DNA of 27,673 nt from CAVRZY01 sp963725415 (GCA_963725415.1 CAVRZY010000056.1:1-27673); one strand, 5' to 3'. Shown: positions 1-8,913, counted from the first letter of the stretch. Made by a program: numbers and translations. Notes: generated from the letters alone by a model not told the origin.

Positions 1-1233
1 GCCGCCGAGCGTGCCGATGCGGCCAAATCCGAGTTCTTGGCCAACATGAGCCACGAGATCCGGACGCCGATGAACGGAATCATCGGGATGACCGGACTGC
101 TGCTGGACACGGCCTTGAACCCGGAGCAGAGAGAATACTCGGAGACCATTCGCGGCTCGGCCGAAGCGCTGCTGACGGTGATCAACGACATCCTGGATTT
201 CTCGAAGATGGCCTCGGGCAAACTGGCCATCGAACCCATTGCCTTCGATCTGGCGGAGATGGTGGGCGAGGTGGCAGATCTTCTGGGAACCAAGGCTCGG
301 GAGAAGGGATTGGAGCTACCGGTGAGGTATCCTGCCGAAGGCTTGCGGCGGTTCATCGGCGACAGTGGCCGCATCCGGCAGGTCTTGACAAACCTGGTCA
401 GCAACGGGATCAAATTCACGTCCAAGGGACACGTGCTGATCGAGGTGGCCGTTGAGAAGGCGTCGGAATCGGCTTGTACAGTAACGATCGCCGTGGAGGA
501 CACCGGCATTGGGATCCCGCAGAACAAGGTTCCGATGCTCTTCCAGAAGTTCACGCAAATCGCGACGCCCAGCACCCGCAGTTCCGGGGGCACGGGATTG
601 GGGCTGGCCATCTCGAAGCAGCTTGTGGAGCTGATGGGCGGGTCGATTCACGTGCGCAGCCGGAGCGGTGAAGGCTCCCGGTTTTGGTACGTGCTCTCGT
701 TGCCGGTGGACAGCGGGCCAGCGCCCGCAGGGACCGCGCCCGGCTTGCAGAGCCTCCAAGCGGCAGTCGAGGGTAGTGGCGGGCCAGCTCGCGGCGGGGC
801 CTCGCGGCGGCAGTTCCATTGCCGGGTGCTGCTGGCCGAGGATAATACGGTTAATCAAACCGTGGCCAGGCGAATGCTGGAGAAGCTGGGCTGCCGGGTC
901 GATGTGGCGACCAATGGGAAAGAGGCCCTGGCCATGATTGACCGGTTCTCGTACGACTTGGTGCTGATGGATTGCCAGATGCCGGAGATGGACGGCTTCG
1001 AAGCCACCCGGGAAATCCGGGTGAGATGCGAGGGGAAGAAAAAGCTTCCCGTGGTGGCCCTGACGGCCCGCGCTATGGAGGGGGACCGGGAGACGTGTTT
1101 GGCGGCGGGCATGGACGACTACATCGGCAAGCCCCTGACATCTGCCGACCTCGAGACGGCGCTGAGGAAATGGGCGCCCGCGACCGAGACCGACGCGCGT
1201 GAAGGTGCAGACGCCGCGCAGTCGCGGCTGTAA
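1..1233 (+). CDS. Hybrid sensor histidine kinase, C-terminal part (5' truncated by window)
   Basis: The reading frame is open from base 1, so the first visible TTG or ATG is internal and the sensor domain lies outside the window. 410 residues are visible. The HisKA H-box (NMSHEIRTPMNG) puts the phospho-accepting His at visible residue 18. An HATPase_c domain follows with an N-box (TNLVSNGIKFT), a G1 box (VEDTGIGIP) and a G2 box (GTGLGLAISK). After a low-complexity Gly/Ala/Pro linker comes a receiver domain: acidic pair in LLAEDN, phospho-acceptor Asp near residue 324 (LMDCQMPEMDG), and the conserved Lys in IGKPL. The protein therefore autophosphorylates and passes phosphate to its own receiver, probably on to an Hpt protein. 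The signal sensed is unknown. The gene ends two bases from the convergent SDR gene. Confidence 0.93.
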   Translation, partial: AAERADAAKSEFLANMSHEIRTPMNGIIGMTGLLLDTALNPEQREYSETIRGSAEALLTVINDILDFSKMASGKLAIEPIAFDLAEMVGEVADLLGTKAREKGLELPVRYPAEGLRRFIGDSGRIRQVLTNLVSNGIKFTSKGHVLIEVAVEKASESACTVTIAVEDTGIGIPQNKVPMLFQKFTQIATPSTRSSGGTGLGLAISKQLVELMGGSIHVRSRSGEGSRFWYVLSLPVDSGPAPAGTAPGLQSLQAAVEGSGGPARGGASRRQFHCRVLLAEDNTVNQTVARRMLEKLGCRVDVATNGKEALAMIDRFSYDLVLMDCQMPEMDGFEATREIRVRCEGKKKLPVVALTARAMEGDRETCLAAGMDDYIGKPLTSADLETALRKWAPATETDAREGADAAQSRL

Positions 1234-1235
1234 GG

Positions 1236-2009
1236 CTACTTGCGGAGACGGGCGAGTATCTTTAGCAGCAAGGATGCCAGGCCGCTGCGGGCCAGCAGCG
1301 CCAGCAGCCGGTTGTTGATGCCAGGGACGCAGATCACCCGGCCTTTCCCCAGAGCATTTAACGACGCCGTCACCACCTGTTCCGCGGACATCCAGAAGGG
1401 TTTGGGGATCTGAGAGCGGTCGAAGTCCTGGTACTCCGGAGAGTCGTGGAACTCGGTATAAGTGAAGCTTGGACACAGAGCCTGAACCTGGACGCCGGTG
1501 CCCCTGAGTTCGGTTTGCAGGGCCAGCGAGAAAGCGTTCAGATATGCCTTGGTGGCGCAGTAGGTGGTATTGCCCGGCATGGGGAAGAAAGCGGCCAGGG
1601 AAGAGACGTTGATGATCGCGCCGCGGCCCCGGGCGATCATTCCCGGCAGGGCGGCGCGGGTAAGCCGGACGGAGGCGATGACGTGAACCTGGATCATGGC
1701 CAGCGCTTTACGCACATCGATCTCGGCGAACTTGTCGGGGGCGCCGAACCCGGCGTTGTTGATGAGCATGTCCAGGCTGTCCAGTTCGGCGATCCGTTTT
1801 TCGACTCGCTCGAGGCCGTCGGGAATGGACAAGTCCGCGACCAGGACCTCCGCGGTAATGCGATGCTGTTGCTCCAGTTCGGCGGCCAGCGCCCGCAAGC
1901 GCTCTTCCCGCCTGGCTACGAGGATTAGGTTGTGCCCGCGGGCGGCCAGGTGGCGAGCGAAGGTCGCGCCGATTCCGCTGGATGCGCCGGTGATGAGAGC
2001 TGTTGGCAT
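1236..2009 (-). CDS. SDR-family short-chain dehydrogenase/reductase
   Basis: A 257-residue classical SDR. The N-terminus has the Rossmann cofactor motif TGASSGIG (residues 7-14), followed by LINNAGFG (NNAG). The catalytic set is Ser137 (NVSS), Tyr150 and Lys154 (YCATK). Arg residues after beta-2 (VARREERL) favour NADP(H) over NAD(H). The substrate cannot be read from sequence; closest in feel to DltE/YqjQ-type SDRs with a C-terminal hydrophobic tail (LLALLARSGLASLLLK). The ATG at 2009 is preceded by an AGGAAGGTGA Shine-Dalgarno stretch. The gene is divergent from the GH20 gene, with about 59 bp between the start codons. Confidence 0.9.
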   Translation of the reverse strand: MPTALITGASSGIGATFARHLAARGHNLILVARREERLRALAAELEQQHRITAEVLVADLSIPDGLERVEKRIAELDSLDMLINNAGFGAPDKFAEIDVRKALAMIQVHVIASVRLTRAALPGMIARGRGAIINVSSLAAFFPMPGNTTYCATKAYLNAFSLALQTELRGTGVQVQALCPSFTYTEFHDSPEYQDFDRSQIPKPFWMSAEQVVTASLNALGKGRVICVPGINNRLLALLARSGLASLLLKILARLRK

Positions 2010-2068
2010 TTGTTCACCTTCCTGGCAGGGACGCCTTGAGGTATCATCGTGGCACAGGATCGTTGCCT

Positions 2069-4072
2069 ATGCCAAACGCAAAATTATTCGGTCTTCTTCT
2101 AATGGGAGCAATCTCGGTGGCGTTGAGTCACGCCCAGACGCACAACCTGATGCCGCAGCCGGCGAAGTTGTCCTTGGGCGAAGGCAAGTTGAGGATCGAG
2201 CCAACGTTCCGGGTGGCGCTGAGCGGTCACAAGGACGCGCGGATTCAAGCGGCCGCGGCACGGCTGATCTCCAGGCTGAGCCGGCAGACCGGAATGCCGC
2301 TGGCGCCCCAGATTGAGGAGGACCCTTCGCGGGCGGCCCTGACGATTCGATGCGAGCGTCCCGGAGAGCCGATCCCGGCGCTCAAAGAGGATGAGTCGTA
2401 CCGGCTGGAGGTGACGCCCGCGCAAGCCCGCTTGACCGCTCCCACAGCCCTGGGCGTGCTGCGCGGAATGGAGACCTTCCTGCAACTGGTGGAGGTGGAC
2501 GGAGAAGCATTCACGGCGCCGGCGGTGGTGATCGAGGACCGGCCACGCTTCCCCTGGCGCGGCTTGTTGATCGACCCTGCCCGCCACTGGATACCCATCG
2601 AGGTGCTGGAGCGGAACCTGGACGGCATGGCGGCGGTGAAGATGAACGTGCTGCACCTGCACCTCTCCGACGATCAGGGGTTCCGCATCGAGAGCAAGGT
2701 GTTTCCCCGGCTTCAGGAGATGGGCTCCGACGGCAATTACTACACCCAGGAGCAGATTCGGGCGCTGGTGATGTACGCTGCGGAACGCGGCATCCGGGTA
2801 GTGCCCGAGTTTGACATGCCCGGCCACACCACGAGCTGGTTTGTGGGGCACCCTGAGCTGGCCAGCGCGCCGGGGCCGCACCAGGTCGAGCGCACCTGGG
2901 GCGTCCATGATTCCTGCATGGACCCCACCCGAGAGGAGACTTACGCCTTTCTTGACCGCTTCATTGGGGAAATGGCGGCGCTTTTCCGGGACGCGTACTT
3001 CCATATCGGGGGCGACGAAGTCAACGGCAAACAGTGGACTGCCAACGCGCGCATTCAGGCCTTCCTGCGGGAACGCAACATGAAGGGCAATCACGATCTC
3101 CAGGCCTATTTCAACCAGCGGCTACAGGCCATCGTGAATAAGCACGGAAAGAAGATGGTGGGCTGGGACGAGATCCTGCACCCCACTCTGCCAAAGGACA
3201 CTGTGGTGCATTCGTGGCGCGGGCAGAAGTCTTTGGCGGAAGCGGCGCGGCAGGGGTATTCGGGGATTCTTTCGTTCGGCTACTACCTGGATCTGATCCA
3301 GCCGGCCTGGCAGCATTACCAGGTGGACCCGATGGATCGAGACGCCGCGAAGCTGAGTGCGGACGAGCAGGCGCGGATCTTGGGTGGCGAGGCCTGCATG
3401 TGGTCGGAGTACGTCTCGGCAGAGACGGTGGATTCGCGCATCTGGCCGCGCGCGGCGGCGGTGGCCGAGCGGCTATGGTCGCCTCAAGAGGTCAAGGATC
3501 TCGCGTCGATGTATCGCCGTCTGGGAGCAGTGAGCCGCGGTCTGGAGTGGGTGGGGTTGACGCACAGGTCCAGCTACGCGCAGATGCTCGAGCGGCTGGC
3601 GGGCAGCACGGCCATCGAGCCGCTGAAGGCGCTGGCCGATGTTCTGGAGCCGGTCAAAGGCTATGCACGCGGGCGAGCGCGCCGCTACACGCAGCAGACG
3701 CCACTGAATGCGCTGGTGGACGCAACTCGTCCGGAGAGCGAGGTGGCACGCGAGTTTGCCGGGCTGGCGGACAGGGGGCAGATGAGAGCGTGGCTGGCGT
3801 TGTGGCGGGACAATCATGCCCGGCTGGCCCCCGCTTTGGAGCGCTCCTTCCTGCTCAGAGAGGCCGCGCCGCTGTCACAGGATTTGTCGGCGCTGGGCGC
3901 GGCCGGACTGGAGGCGCTGGACTTTCTGGAGAGCGGCCGGCGACCGTCCGAGACGTGGGTCAAGGAGCGGCTGGCGCTTGTGGACCGCGCCAGGCAGCCG
4001 CGCGCGGAACTGCTGATCACGATTGTGCCGGCGATCCGGAAACTGGTGGAAGCGGCGGACCAGGGGCGTTAG
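2069..4072 (+). CDS. Secreted beta-N-acetylhexosaminidase, GH20
   Basis: A 667-residue GH20 enzyme, expected to release terminal GlcNAc/GalNAc from chitin-like oligomers, peptidoglycan or glycans by substrate-assisted catalysis. I chose the ATG at 2069 because it starts a signal peptide (MPNAKLFGLLLMGAISVALS, then HAQ) exported to the periplasm or outside; an upstream TTG at 2003 would overlap the SDR start. A GH20b domain covers about residues 25-155. The catalytic barrel starts near residue 160 (RFPWRGLLIDPARH). The hallmark Asp-Glu pair is D316-E317 in HIGGDEV. About 170 mainly helical residues follow the barrel. The TAG stop (4070-4072) lies inside the repeat bounding the adjacent transposase remnant, so the extreme C-terminus may have been altered by that insertion. 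Confidence 0.93.
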   Translation: MPNAKLFGLLLMGAISVALSHAQTHNLMPQPAKLSLGEGKLRIEPTFRVALSGHKDARIQAAAARLISRLSRQTGMPLAPQIEEDPSRAALTIRCERPGEPIPALKEDESYRLEVTPAQARLTAPTALGVLRGMETFLQLVEVDGEAFTAPAVVIEDRPRFPWRGLLIDPARHWIPIEVLERNLDGMAAVKMNVLHLHLSDDQGFRIESKVFPRLQEMGSDGNYYTQEQIRALVMYAAERGIRVVPEFDMPGHTTSWFVGHPELASAPGPHQVERTWGVHDSCMDPTREETYAFLDRFIGEMAALFRDAYFHIGGDEVNGKQWTANARIQAFLRERNMKGNHDLQAYFNQRLQAIVNKHGKKMVGWDEILHPTLPKDTVVHSWRGQKSLAEAARQGYSGILSFGYYLDLIQPAWQHYQVDPMDRDAAKLSADEQARILGGEACMWSEYVSAETVDSRIWPRAAAVAERLWSPQEVKDLASMYRRLGAVSRGLEWVGLTHRSSYAQMLERLAGSTAIEPLKALADVLEPVKGYARGRARRYTQQTPLNALVDATRPESEVAREFAGLADRGQMRAWLALWRDNHARLAPALERSFLLREAAPLSQDLSALGAAGLEALDFLESGRRPSETWVKERLALVDRARQPRAELLITIVPAIRKLVEAADQGR

Positions 4073-4077
4073 TACTA
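4069..4077 (+). repeat. Left inverted repeat flanking the IS701-type remnant
   Basis: TTAGTACTA here matches in inverted orientation the sequence at 4822-4830. After two mismatched bases a GTG also matches. The core TAGTACTA is itself palindromic. It contains the stop codon of the GH20 gene. It may be the terminal inverted repeat of the element, but I could not define a clean target-site duplication. Confidence 0.5.
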
Positions 4078-4816
4078 GTGTGGAGCCGATGGCCGCCCGC
4101 CTGGCGCCCGACAATCTCCAGCGCACGCAGCAGTGCCTGCATCATTTCGTGGCCCATGCTCCCTGGGGCGACGAAGCGCTGCTGGCGCAGGTGCGCAGTT
4201 ACGTATTGCCCGCGATGACGAAGCCCGGAGCGGTGGTGGCCTGGATGGTGGATGACACTGGAGGAGCGCTGCCGGCGAGGGCAGCCAGCAAACCCTTAGC
4301 TCCCGCTTTGCCGCCGTGCGCGTGCGTCCGGCCCACCGGGACTACCTGAAAACCGAACCCCATGCCGAGGAATGGCTGCTGATCGAGTGGCCGCGAGGAG
4401 AAGCGGAACCGACCAAATACTGGCTGTCGAGGCTGCCGGAGGCAACCAGGCTCAAGGCTCTGGTCCGCATCGCCAAACACCGCTGGGTCATTGAACGCGA
4501 CTACCAAGAGTTGAAACAAGAGTTGGGATTGGGGCACTACGAAGGCCGAAACTGGCGTGGCTTTCACCACCATGGCGCTCTCTCGATCGCGGCCTACGAC
4601 TTCCTGGTAGCGGAAAGGAGCCGTTTTTTCCCCTCAGCCCGGGTGGGCCATCTTGGACTACCAACCGGGGCGCTCCCGGCCGGCTTCCGGCCCCGGGGGT
4701 CGCGTGCGCCCCGAGCGGCATAACCCCATTCGATCGCCACGCTGCGCATCCGGATCGCACGCCAATTGCTGAGGCAGCTTTCCCGCTGCCCTTTTTGTGG
4801 CGCTCCTTTTCTATAA
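4078..4816 (+). pseudogene. Decayed IS701-family DDE transposase
   Basis: Three out-of-frame pieces of one transposase. Piece 1 (about 4079-4260) reads SVEPMAARLAPDNLQRTQQ through VVAWMVDDTG, the first catalytic Asp region of IS701-type transposases; the first ~45 residues of a normal protein are missing. A large central part, with the rest of the DDE core, is deleted. Piece 2 (about 4290-4725, another frame) runs from RVRPAHRDYLKTEP through IERDYQELKQELGLGHYEGR, the conserved C-terminal region with the helix that carries the final Glu. Piece 3 (4730-4816, shifted again) reads SIATLRIRIARQLLRQLSR, then CPFCG, to a stop. The coding length is about half of a normal one, so it is inactive. This remnant fills the 754 bp between the flanking genes. 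Confidence 0.85.
4773..4796 (+). terminator. Possible intrinsic terminator hairpin
   Basis: A GGCAGC/GCTGCC stem with a six-base loop is followed by C and five T residues on the plus strand. The form fits a Rho-independent terminator, and it could end plus-strand transcription coming from the GH20 gene. It lies inside the former coding sequence for the transposase C-terminus (RQLSRCPFCG), so the fold may be a coincidence of codon use. Confidence 0.4.
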
Positions 4817-4821
4817 CACGG

Positions 4822-4830
4822 TAGTACTAA
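4822..4830 (-). repeat. Right inverted repeat flanking the IS701-type remnant
   Basis: Inverted partner of 4069-4077 (TAGTACTAA on the plus strand). It begins six bases after the transposase stop and contains the TAG stop codon (4827-4829, minus strand) of the alpha/beta hydrolase gene. Confidence 0.5.
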
Positions 4831-5729
4831 GGCACTCGCGGCTTGCCTTCGAGGTAGCCGAGCGAGGCCAGGAACTCGTCGGCTCTGGTCAGGGTCTCGC
4901 GGTAGCGTTGGTTACCGCTGCGGCCGTAATTGAAGAAGCCGTGCCGCTCGCCTTCAGAGCCCACCAGTTCGCAGCGGTTGCCCAGAGCGGCCGATTTCTT
5001 GGCGAACAGCTCGACGGTGAAATAGGGCACGGTAGTGTCAGCCTTGCCGTGGAAGATGATGGTGGGCGGCGCGCCTTTGGCGAGGTGATGGTAAGGCGAG
5101 ATGGTCTCGGGTTCGGCTCCGAAACGCTCCCGCACCTCCGCCGGGACCGGGGGGCGCGCGAAGCCGGCCACGGGCGCCAGCACCAGCGCCGGGTTAAACA
5201 GCACCAGTGCGTCGGGACGCGAGCTGATCTTCAGGTCCTCGCCGGGCTCGTCCAGGCCGGGGATCAGGCCCGCGGCCGCCGCCAGGTGTCCGCCCGCCGA
5301 ACCCCCGCCCGCAGCGATCCGGCCGGGATCGACGCCCAGTCGCGAGGCGTTTTGGCGCACCCAGCGCACGGCCGACTTGGCATCGCGGACGCAATCGATG
5401 GCCTTGACGTTGTGCCGGCTCGCCACCCGGTAGTCGGCCGCCATGGCCACCATGCCGCGCGAGGAAAGATAGCGGCACTGTTGCTCGAACTGCTTCGGAT
5501 TGCCACTGCGCCAGCCGCCGCCGAAGAAGAACACGATCGCCGGCCGCTGGTCGCCCGGTTTGTGGCCGGGTGGGTTGAAGATGTAGATGCTCAGGGTGAC
5601 GTTCCCGGCGGTCTTGTACACCTCCACCTGCGCGCCTTCCATCTGGGGCGGATAGGCAGATCCTGCCTGCTGCGCCAACGCGGCCGGAACACACAGGCAG
5701 GCTGCAAAAAGAATGGAACGCTGGCTCAT
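4827..5729 (-). CDS. Secreted alpha/beta hydrolase (carboxylesterase/acetylesterase type)
   Basis: A 300-residue esterase. The ATG at 5729 is chosen over an upstream in-frame start because it has an AAAGGAGT ribosome site and begins a signal peptide (MSQRSILFAACLCVPAALAQ). The fold is alpha/beta hydrolase: oxyanion motif FFGGGW near residue 70, nucleophile Ser144 in GGGSAGG, Asp231 in GKADTTVP, His263 in ERHGFF. It resembles lipase/esterase proteins that sit beside glycoside hydrolases and remove acetyl or other ester groups from polysaccharides. The nearby hexosaminidase is compatible with that, but the substrate is not shown by the sequence. A 9-bp inverted repeat lies in its leader. The stop codon lies in the repeat of the IS remnant. 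Confidence 0.9.
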   Translation of the reverse strand: MSQRSILFAACLCVPAALAQQAGSAYPPQMEGAQVEVYKTAGNVTLSIYIFNPPGHKPGDQRPAIVFFFGGGWRSGNPKQFEQQCRYLSSRGMVAMAADYRVASRHNVKAIDCVRDAKSAVRWVRQNASRLGVDPGRIAAGGGSAGGHLAAAAGLIPGLDEPGEDLKISSRPDALVLFNPALVLAPVAGFARPPVPAEVRERFGAEPETISPYHHLAKGAPPTIIFHGKADTTVPYFTVELFAKKSAALGNRCELVGSEGERHGFFNYGRSGNQRYRETLTRADEFLASLGYLEGKPRVP

Positions 5730-5752
5730 GTGGACTCCTTTCTTCGGCAGAC

Positions 5753-5784
5753 TGTCCAGGATTTCCGTTTTGGGCTCCTGGACA
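5753..5784 (-). promoter_or_regulatory. Perfect 9-bp inverted repeat in the hydrolase leader
   Basis: TGTCCAGGA (5753-5761) and TCCTGGACA (5776-5784) are perfect inverted copies separated by 14 bases, 24-55 nt upstream of the hydrolase start codon. It could be a regulator half-site pair or an RNA hairpin. The rest of the 194-bp gap up to 5923 shows no gene. Confidence 0.4.
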
Positions 5785-5923
5785 CGTACGAGCATACACG
5801 AGGCCGTCTCCTGCCGGGCGATTCGAGTGCGGTTTCCAGCGGCGCCGGCCTTCGTGCACTTTGAATCTACGGCCCTCTCACGCGCTTCGCTACGGCCCTG
5901 GTGAGGAATGCGGGCTGGCCGCT

Positions 5924-7423
5924 TCACCAGGTGTAATGCACGGTGTAGTTGATGATTGTCTCACCGCCGCTAACTATAGCAGGCCGAAACTCGACCGTGC
6001 GCGCATCGGTCTTCACGTAGTCCATGGAGCTCGCCGTAATCTCCGACTGGATCCAGCGGTACATGTGCTCGACGACGCGGACTTTAACTGGTTCCTGCTT
6101 GTGGTTGCGTACTTTGATCTCGAAGGATTCATCGGCCCAGTGGCGGCTCTCATCCAGTTTGAAGCCAGTCTGGCGACGTTCACCCACAAGGTCGAACGCG
6201 TTGCCGGTGTAGAGCCGCACAGTCTCGTCTTTCGGCGTGTGGTCAATCTGGTCCTCACCGATGAACTCATTGCGCCCGTCCACATCGCGCCGATAGACCT
6301 TGACTTTGCCTCTTGGAAGGGGCATACCGAGGTGCGATTTCTCCGAGTTCTGGAACTCGAGCATCACCCATACCTTGGGGTTCGACACGGTCCCGTATTC
6401 GGGCCGGGTACGGATGTTGTAGTAGTCCCAGCCGCGATACCGGGGGTCCATTTTGAATCCGTCGTATACATAGATCCGCTCGGCGGGAACGTTGGTCGCG
6501 CGTACGAACTCCACTTGCTTCACTTCCCGGTCCAGGACCGTTGTTGGCCGCTCCAGCGTGTAGAGGTGGTATTCTTCAAAGGCACGCTCGGTGACTGCCG
6601 GGCCACCTGCGGCTGCCTCCCTCGCCACCTCGGAAAAGGCCCTAAGATCTCCTGCCTCAGTCGCGACCCGTGCCACATCGCCGGCCATGAGCTTGACACT
6701 GGCATTCTCGAAGTCCTTGCCGCTCATGTTTTCGAGAGTGACCCAGCCGATGATGTCGAAGGTGTCTCCTTTCTCAGGCGCCACCGCGTTGTAGTTTGCC
6801 TCCCAGCGCATCCCCCCGGTGAGGTATGAGAACTCGACTTCGTGCTTGCCCGCTTCGCCGGACCAAAGCCTCCACAAGAGCGTCGGTTTCAAAAACGCTT
6901 TCGGGTCCAGGGCGTCAAAAATTGCCTTGCCGGGCAGGCCGAACTGGATCTTGCCGTCCACTTCCACGATGGGCTGGCCGCCGCCCTGCGGGCTCGCATA
7001 GCTCATCTGGCTGTATTGATACTGGCGGCCATAGCGCTGAAACGCGGAAGTGTGGGGGACGTATCCGCTCCGCAAGATCTTGCCCTTTAGGATCTTTTTC
7101 TCGCCTGTCTGCGGCAGGGTGATTTCAAAGTCCAGCACCCTGCCCTCCGACTTGCGCAGCAACAGACCTTCACTCAGCGGATCGCTCTCGTAGTTCTGTT
7201 CCAGAATCTGGATGGAATCAGGCCGGCGAAGGTCCCGGAGCACGACTGACTCGGGCTCCAGGTGAGCGGTGATGTCGCTCACGCGCACTTCGTTCTGGCC
7301 TTTGGCCAACTCCAAGGTGCGCTTCTCCTTAACCGCGGCGAAATTCTGGTTGTAGACGGTGAGTTGGGTTTGTGCACAGATGCCACTCACTGTGAGTAGT
7401 GTAGCGGGAAGCAAAAGTCTCAT
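5924..7423 (-). CDS. Exported DUF4139-domain protein
   Basis: A 499-residue protein with an N-terminal signal peptide (MRLLLPATLLTVSGICA). The mature part begins LTVYNQNFAAVKEKR, the typical opening of DUF4139 (mucoidy-inhibitor-A-like) proteins, and continues as a beta-rich chain with the motif GGMRWEANYNAV and a C-terminal segment (KVRVVEHMYRW, INYTVHY) typical of the domain. The molecular function of the family is not established; a role in the cell envelope is likely from the signal peptide. The start has an AGGAGA ribosome site, and a TATACT -10-like hexamer lies at 7440-7445 on the minus strand. No catalytic residues are recognised. Confidence 0.85.
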   Translation of the reverse strand: MRLLLPATLLTVSGICAQTQLTVYNQNFAAVKEKRTLELAKGQNEVRVSDITAHLEPESVVLRDLRRPDSIQILEQNYESDPLSEGLLLRKSEGRVLDFEITLPQTGEKKILKGKILRSGYVPHTSAFQRYGRQYQYSQMSYASPQGGGQPIVEVDGKIQFGLPGKAIFDALDPKAFLKPTLLWRLWSGEAGKHEVEFSYLTGGMRWEANYNAVAPEKGDTFDIIGWVTLENMSGKDFENASVKLMAGDVARVATEAGDLRAFSEVAREAAAGGPAVTERAFEEYHLYTLERPTTVLDREVKQVEFVRATNVPAERIYVYDGFKMDPRYRGWDYYNIRTRPEYGTVSNPKVWVMLEFQNSEKSHLGMPLPRGKVKVYRRDVDGRNEFIGEDQIDHTPKDETVRLYTGNAFDLVGERRQTGFKLDESRHWADESFEIKVRNHKQEPVKVRVVEHMYRWIQSEITASSMDYVKTDARTVEFRPAIVSGGETIINYTVHYTW

Positions 7424-7532
7424 CCTGGTCTCCTGATTCGAGTATATCGGCTGGGCGAGGACGAGCGGTCCTGCAGGCTTGGCGAGATCCGGGCCTGTCG
7501 TGGCTTTCTACCGATGATGAGACAGAAGGCTG

Positions 7533-8888
7533 CTACTCCCCCACCACTTCCAGGAAGCGCGCCACGGTTTCTATGCCGCGGTAGAAGTTGGGCAGGTGGA
7601 ACTTTTCGTTGGGGGCGTGGAGATTGTCGTCCGGCAGGCCGAAACCCATCAGCACGCTGGGGATCTTGAGGTGCTCGTCGAAGGATCCCACGATGGGGAT
7701 CGAGCCGCCGGAGCGGATGTAAACGGTCTCTTTCCCGAAGACTTCGCCCATGGCTTGGGCGGCCGCGCGGATGAAGGGGTTGTCGGGGTCTACCAAGGAA
7801 GGCCCGGCAGCGTGCAGCATCTTCACCTCCACCGTCACGCCCTTGGGGCATACCCTGGCCACGGCGTTCTTGAACTGCTCGATCACCTCGCCGGGCTCCT
7901 GGTCGGCCACCAGGCGCATGCTGACCTTGGCGACGGCACGGGCCGGGATGACGGTCTTGGCGCCTTCGCCGATGAAGCCGCCGCGAATGCCGTGCACCTC
8001 GAGGGTGGGCCTAGCCCAGACCCGCTCGAAAACCGAGTGCCCCGGCTCGCCCACCAGCTCGCGCACGCCCATTTCCTTCTCGCGGTACTCGGCTTCGTTG
8101 AAGGGCAGGCGCGCCCAGGCAGCGCTTTCCTTCTCGCTGGGGTGCCGCACGCGATCGTAGAACCCCGGGATGGTGATGTGGCCGTTGCGGCTTTTCAGCG
8201 CGCACAGGATCTCGGCGATGGCCAGGATGGGGTTGGGCGCCACGCCGCCGTACACGCCGGAGTGCAGATCGTGATCCGCACCCTGCACGTGCAGCTCGCC
8301 GTAGGCGATGCCGCGCAGCCCCACGCAGATGGTCGGCAGGTCCGGCGCGAACATCTCGGTGTCGCAGATCACCGCGGCGTCGGCGGCTAGGCGCGGCGGC
8401 CGCTGCGCCACGTAGCTGGAAATGTGCTCCCCGCCCATTTCCTCTTCGCCCTCGATCAGAAACTTCACATTGACCGGGAGCTTGCCCTGGGTCTTGAGGA
8501 AACCTTCCACCGCCTTGATCAGGATGAGGGTTTGCCCCTTGTCATCGCAGGCCCCCCGGGCGTAGATGTTGTCGCCCCGGATGTCCGGCTCGAAGGGCGG
8601 CGATTTCCATTCCTCCAGCGGGTCCGCCGGCTGGACATCGTAGTGCCCATAAAGCAGCAGGGTGGGTTTGCCGGGAGCCCCCAGCCACTCCCCGTAGACC
8701 AGCGGATTGCCCCGGCCTTCGATCAACTCCACCTGGGCCAGACCGGCAGCGCGCAGTTCGCCCGCCACGAATTCCGCCGCCCGGCGGATGTCGGGTTTGT
8801 TTTCGGGCAGTGTGCTGATGCTGGGAATGCGCAGGAAGGCCTTCAGCCTTTCCAGAAAGGAGGTGCGGTTCTCTTCGTAGTAGGTCAT
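7533..8888 (-). CDS. M20-family dipeptidase / metallopeptidase
   Basis: A 451-residue zinc peptidase of the M20 family (ArgE/DapE/CPG2 fold). Metal and catalytic motifs appear in order: H82-x-D84 in YGHYDVQPAD, Asp115 in GACDDKGQ, the Glu pair in EGEEEMGG (about 148-150), and Asp/Glu in CDTEMF. A lid or dimerisation domain occupies about residues 190-350. It should hydrolyse short peptides or N-acyl amino acids in the cytoplasm, as no signal peptide is present. I chose the ATG at 8888 since the protein then begins MTYYEENRTSFLERLK; an upstream in-frame extension would run into the divergent gene. No Shine-Dalgarno is visible, but CACAAT ends six bases before the ATG, so the message may be leaderless. 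Confidence 0.92.
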   Translation of the reverse strand: MTYYEENRTSFLERLKAFLRIPSISTLPENKPDIRRAAEFVAGELRAAGLAQVELIEGRGNPLVYGEWLGAPGKPTLLLYGHYDVQPADPLEEWKSPPFEPDIRGDNIYARGACDDKGQTLILIKAVEGFLKTQGKLPVNVKFLIEGEEEMGGEHISSYVAQRPPRLAADAAVICDTEMFAPDLPTICVGLRGIAYGELHVQGADHDLHSGVYGGVAPNPILAIAEILCALKSRNGHITIPGFYDRVRHPSEKESAAWARLPFNEAEYREKEMGVRELVGEPGHSVFERVWARPTLEVHGIRGGFIGEGAKTVIPARAVAKVSMRLVADQEPGEVIEQFKNAVARVCPKGVTVEVKMLHAAGPSLVDPDNPFIRAAAQAMGEVFGKETVYIRSGGSIPIVGSFDEHLKIPSVLMGFGLPDDNLHAPNEKFHLPNFYRGIETVARFLEVVGE

Positions 8889-8894
8889 GTGTCT

Positions 8895-8900
8895 ATTGTG
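8895..8900 (-). promoter_or_regulatory. Putative -10 element of the M20 gene (leaderless start)
   Basis: CACAAT on the minus strand, five of six matching TATAAT-type composition positions loosely, ends six bases before the ATG. With this spacing transcription would start at or within a few bases of the start codon. No convincing -35 box is seen. Confidence 0.35.
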
Positions 8901-8913
8901 CCAGAATGGGGGC

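Noticed and set aside
316..1476. A 386-residue minus-strand frame across the histidine kinase and SDR
   Set aside because: Antisense shadow of the kinase and overlapping the SDR in another frame; no recognisable motif.
5755..5860. Translated frames here look like those that commonly come from tRNA genes (GNRTRIA, IRVRFPA)
   Set aside because: The TTCGAGT-like loop has no pairing T-stem and no acceptor or anticodon stem can be drawn, so it is not a tRNA gene.
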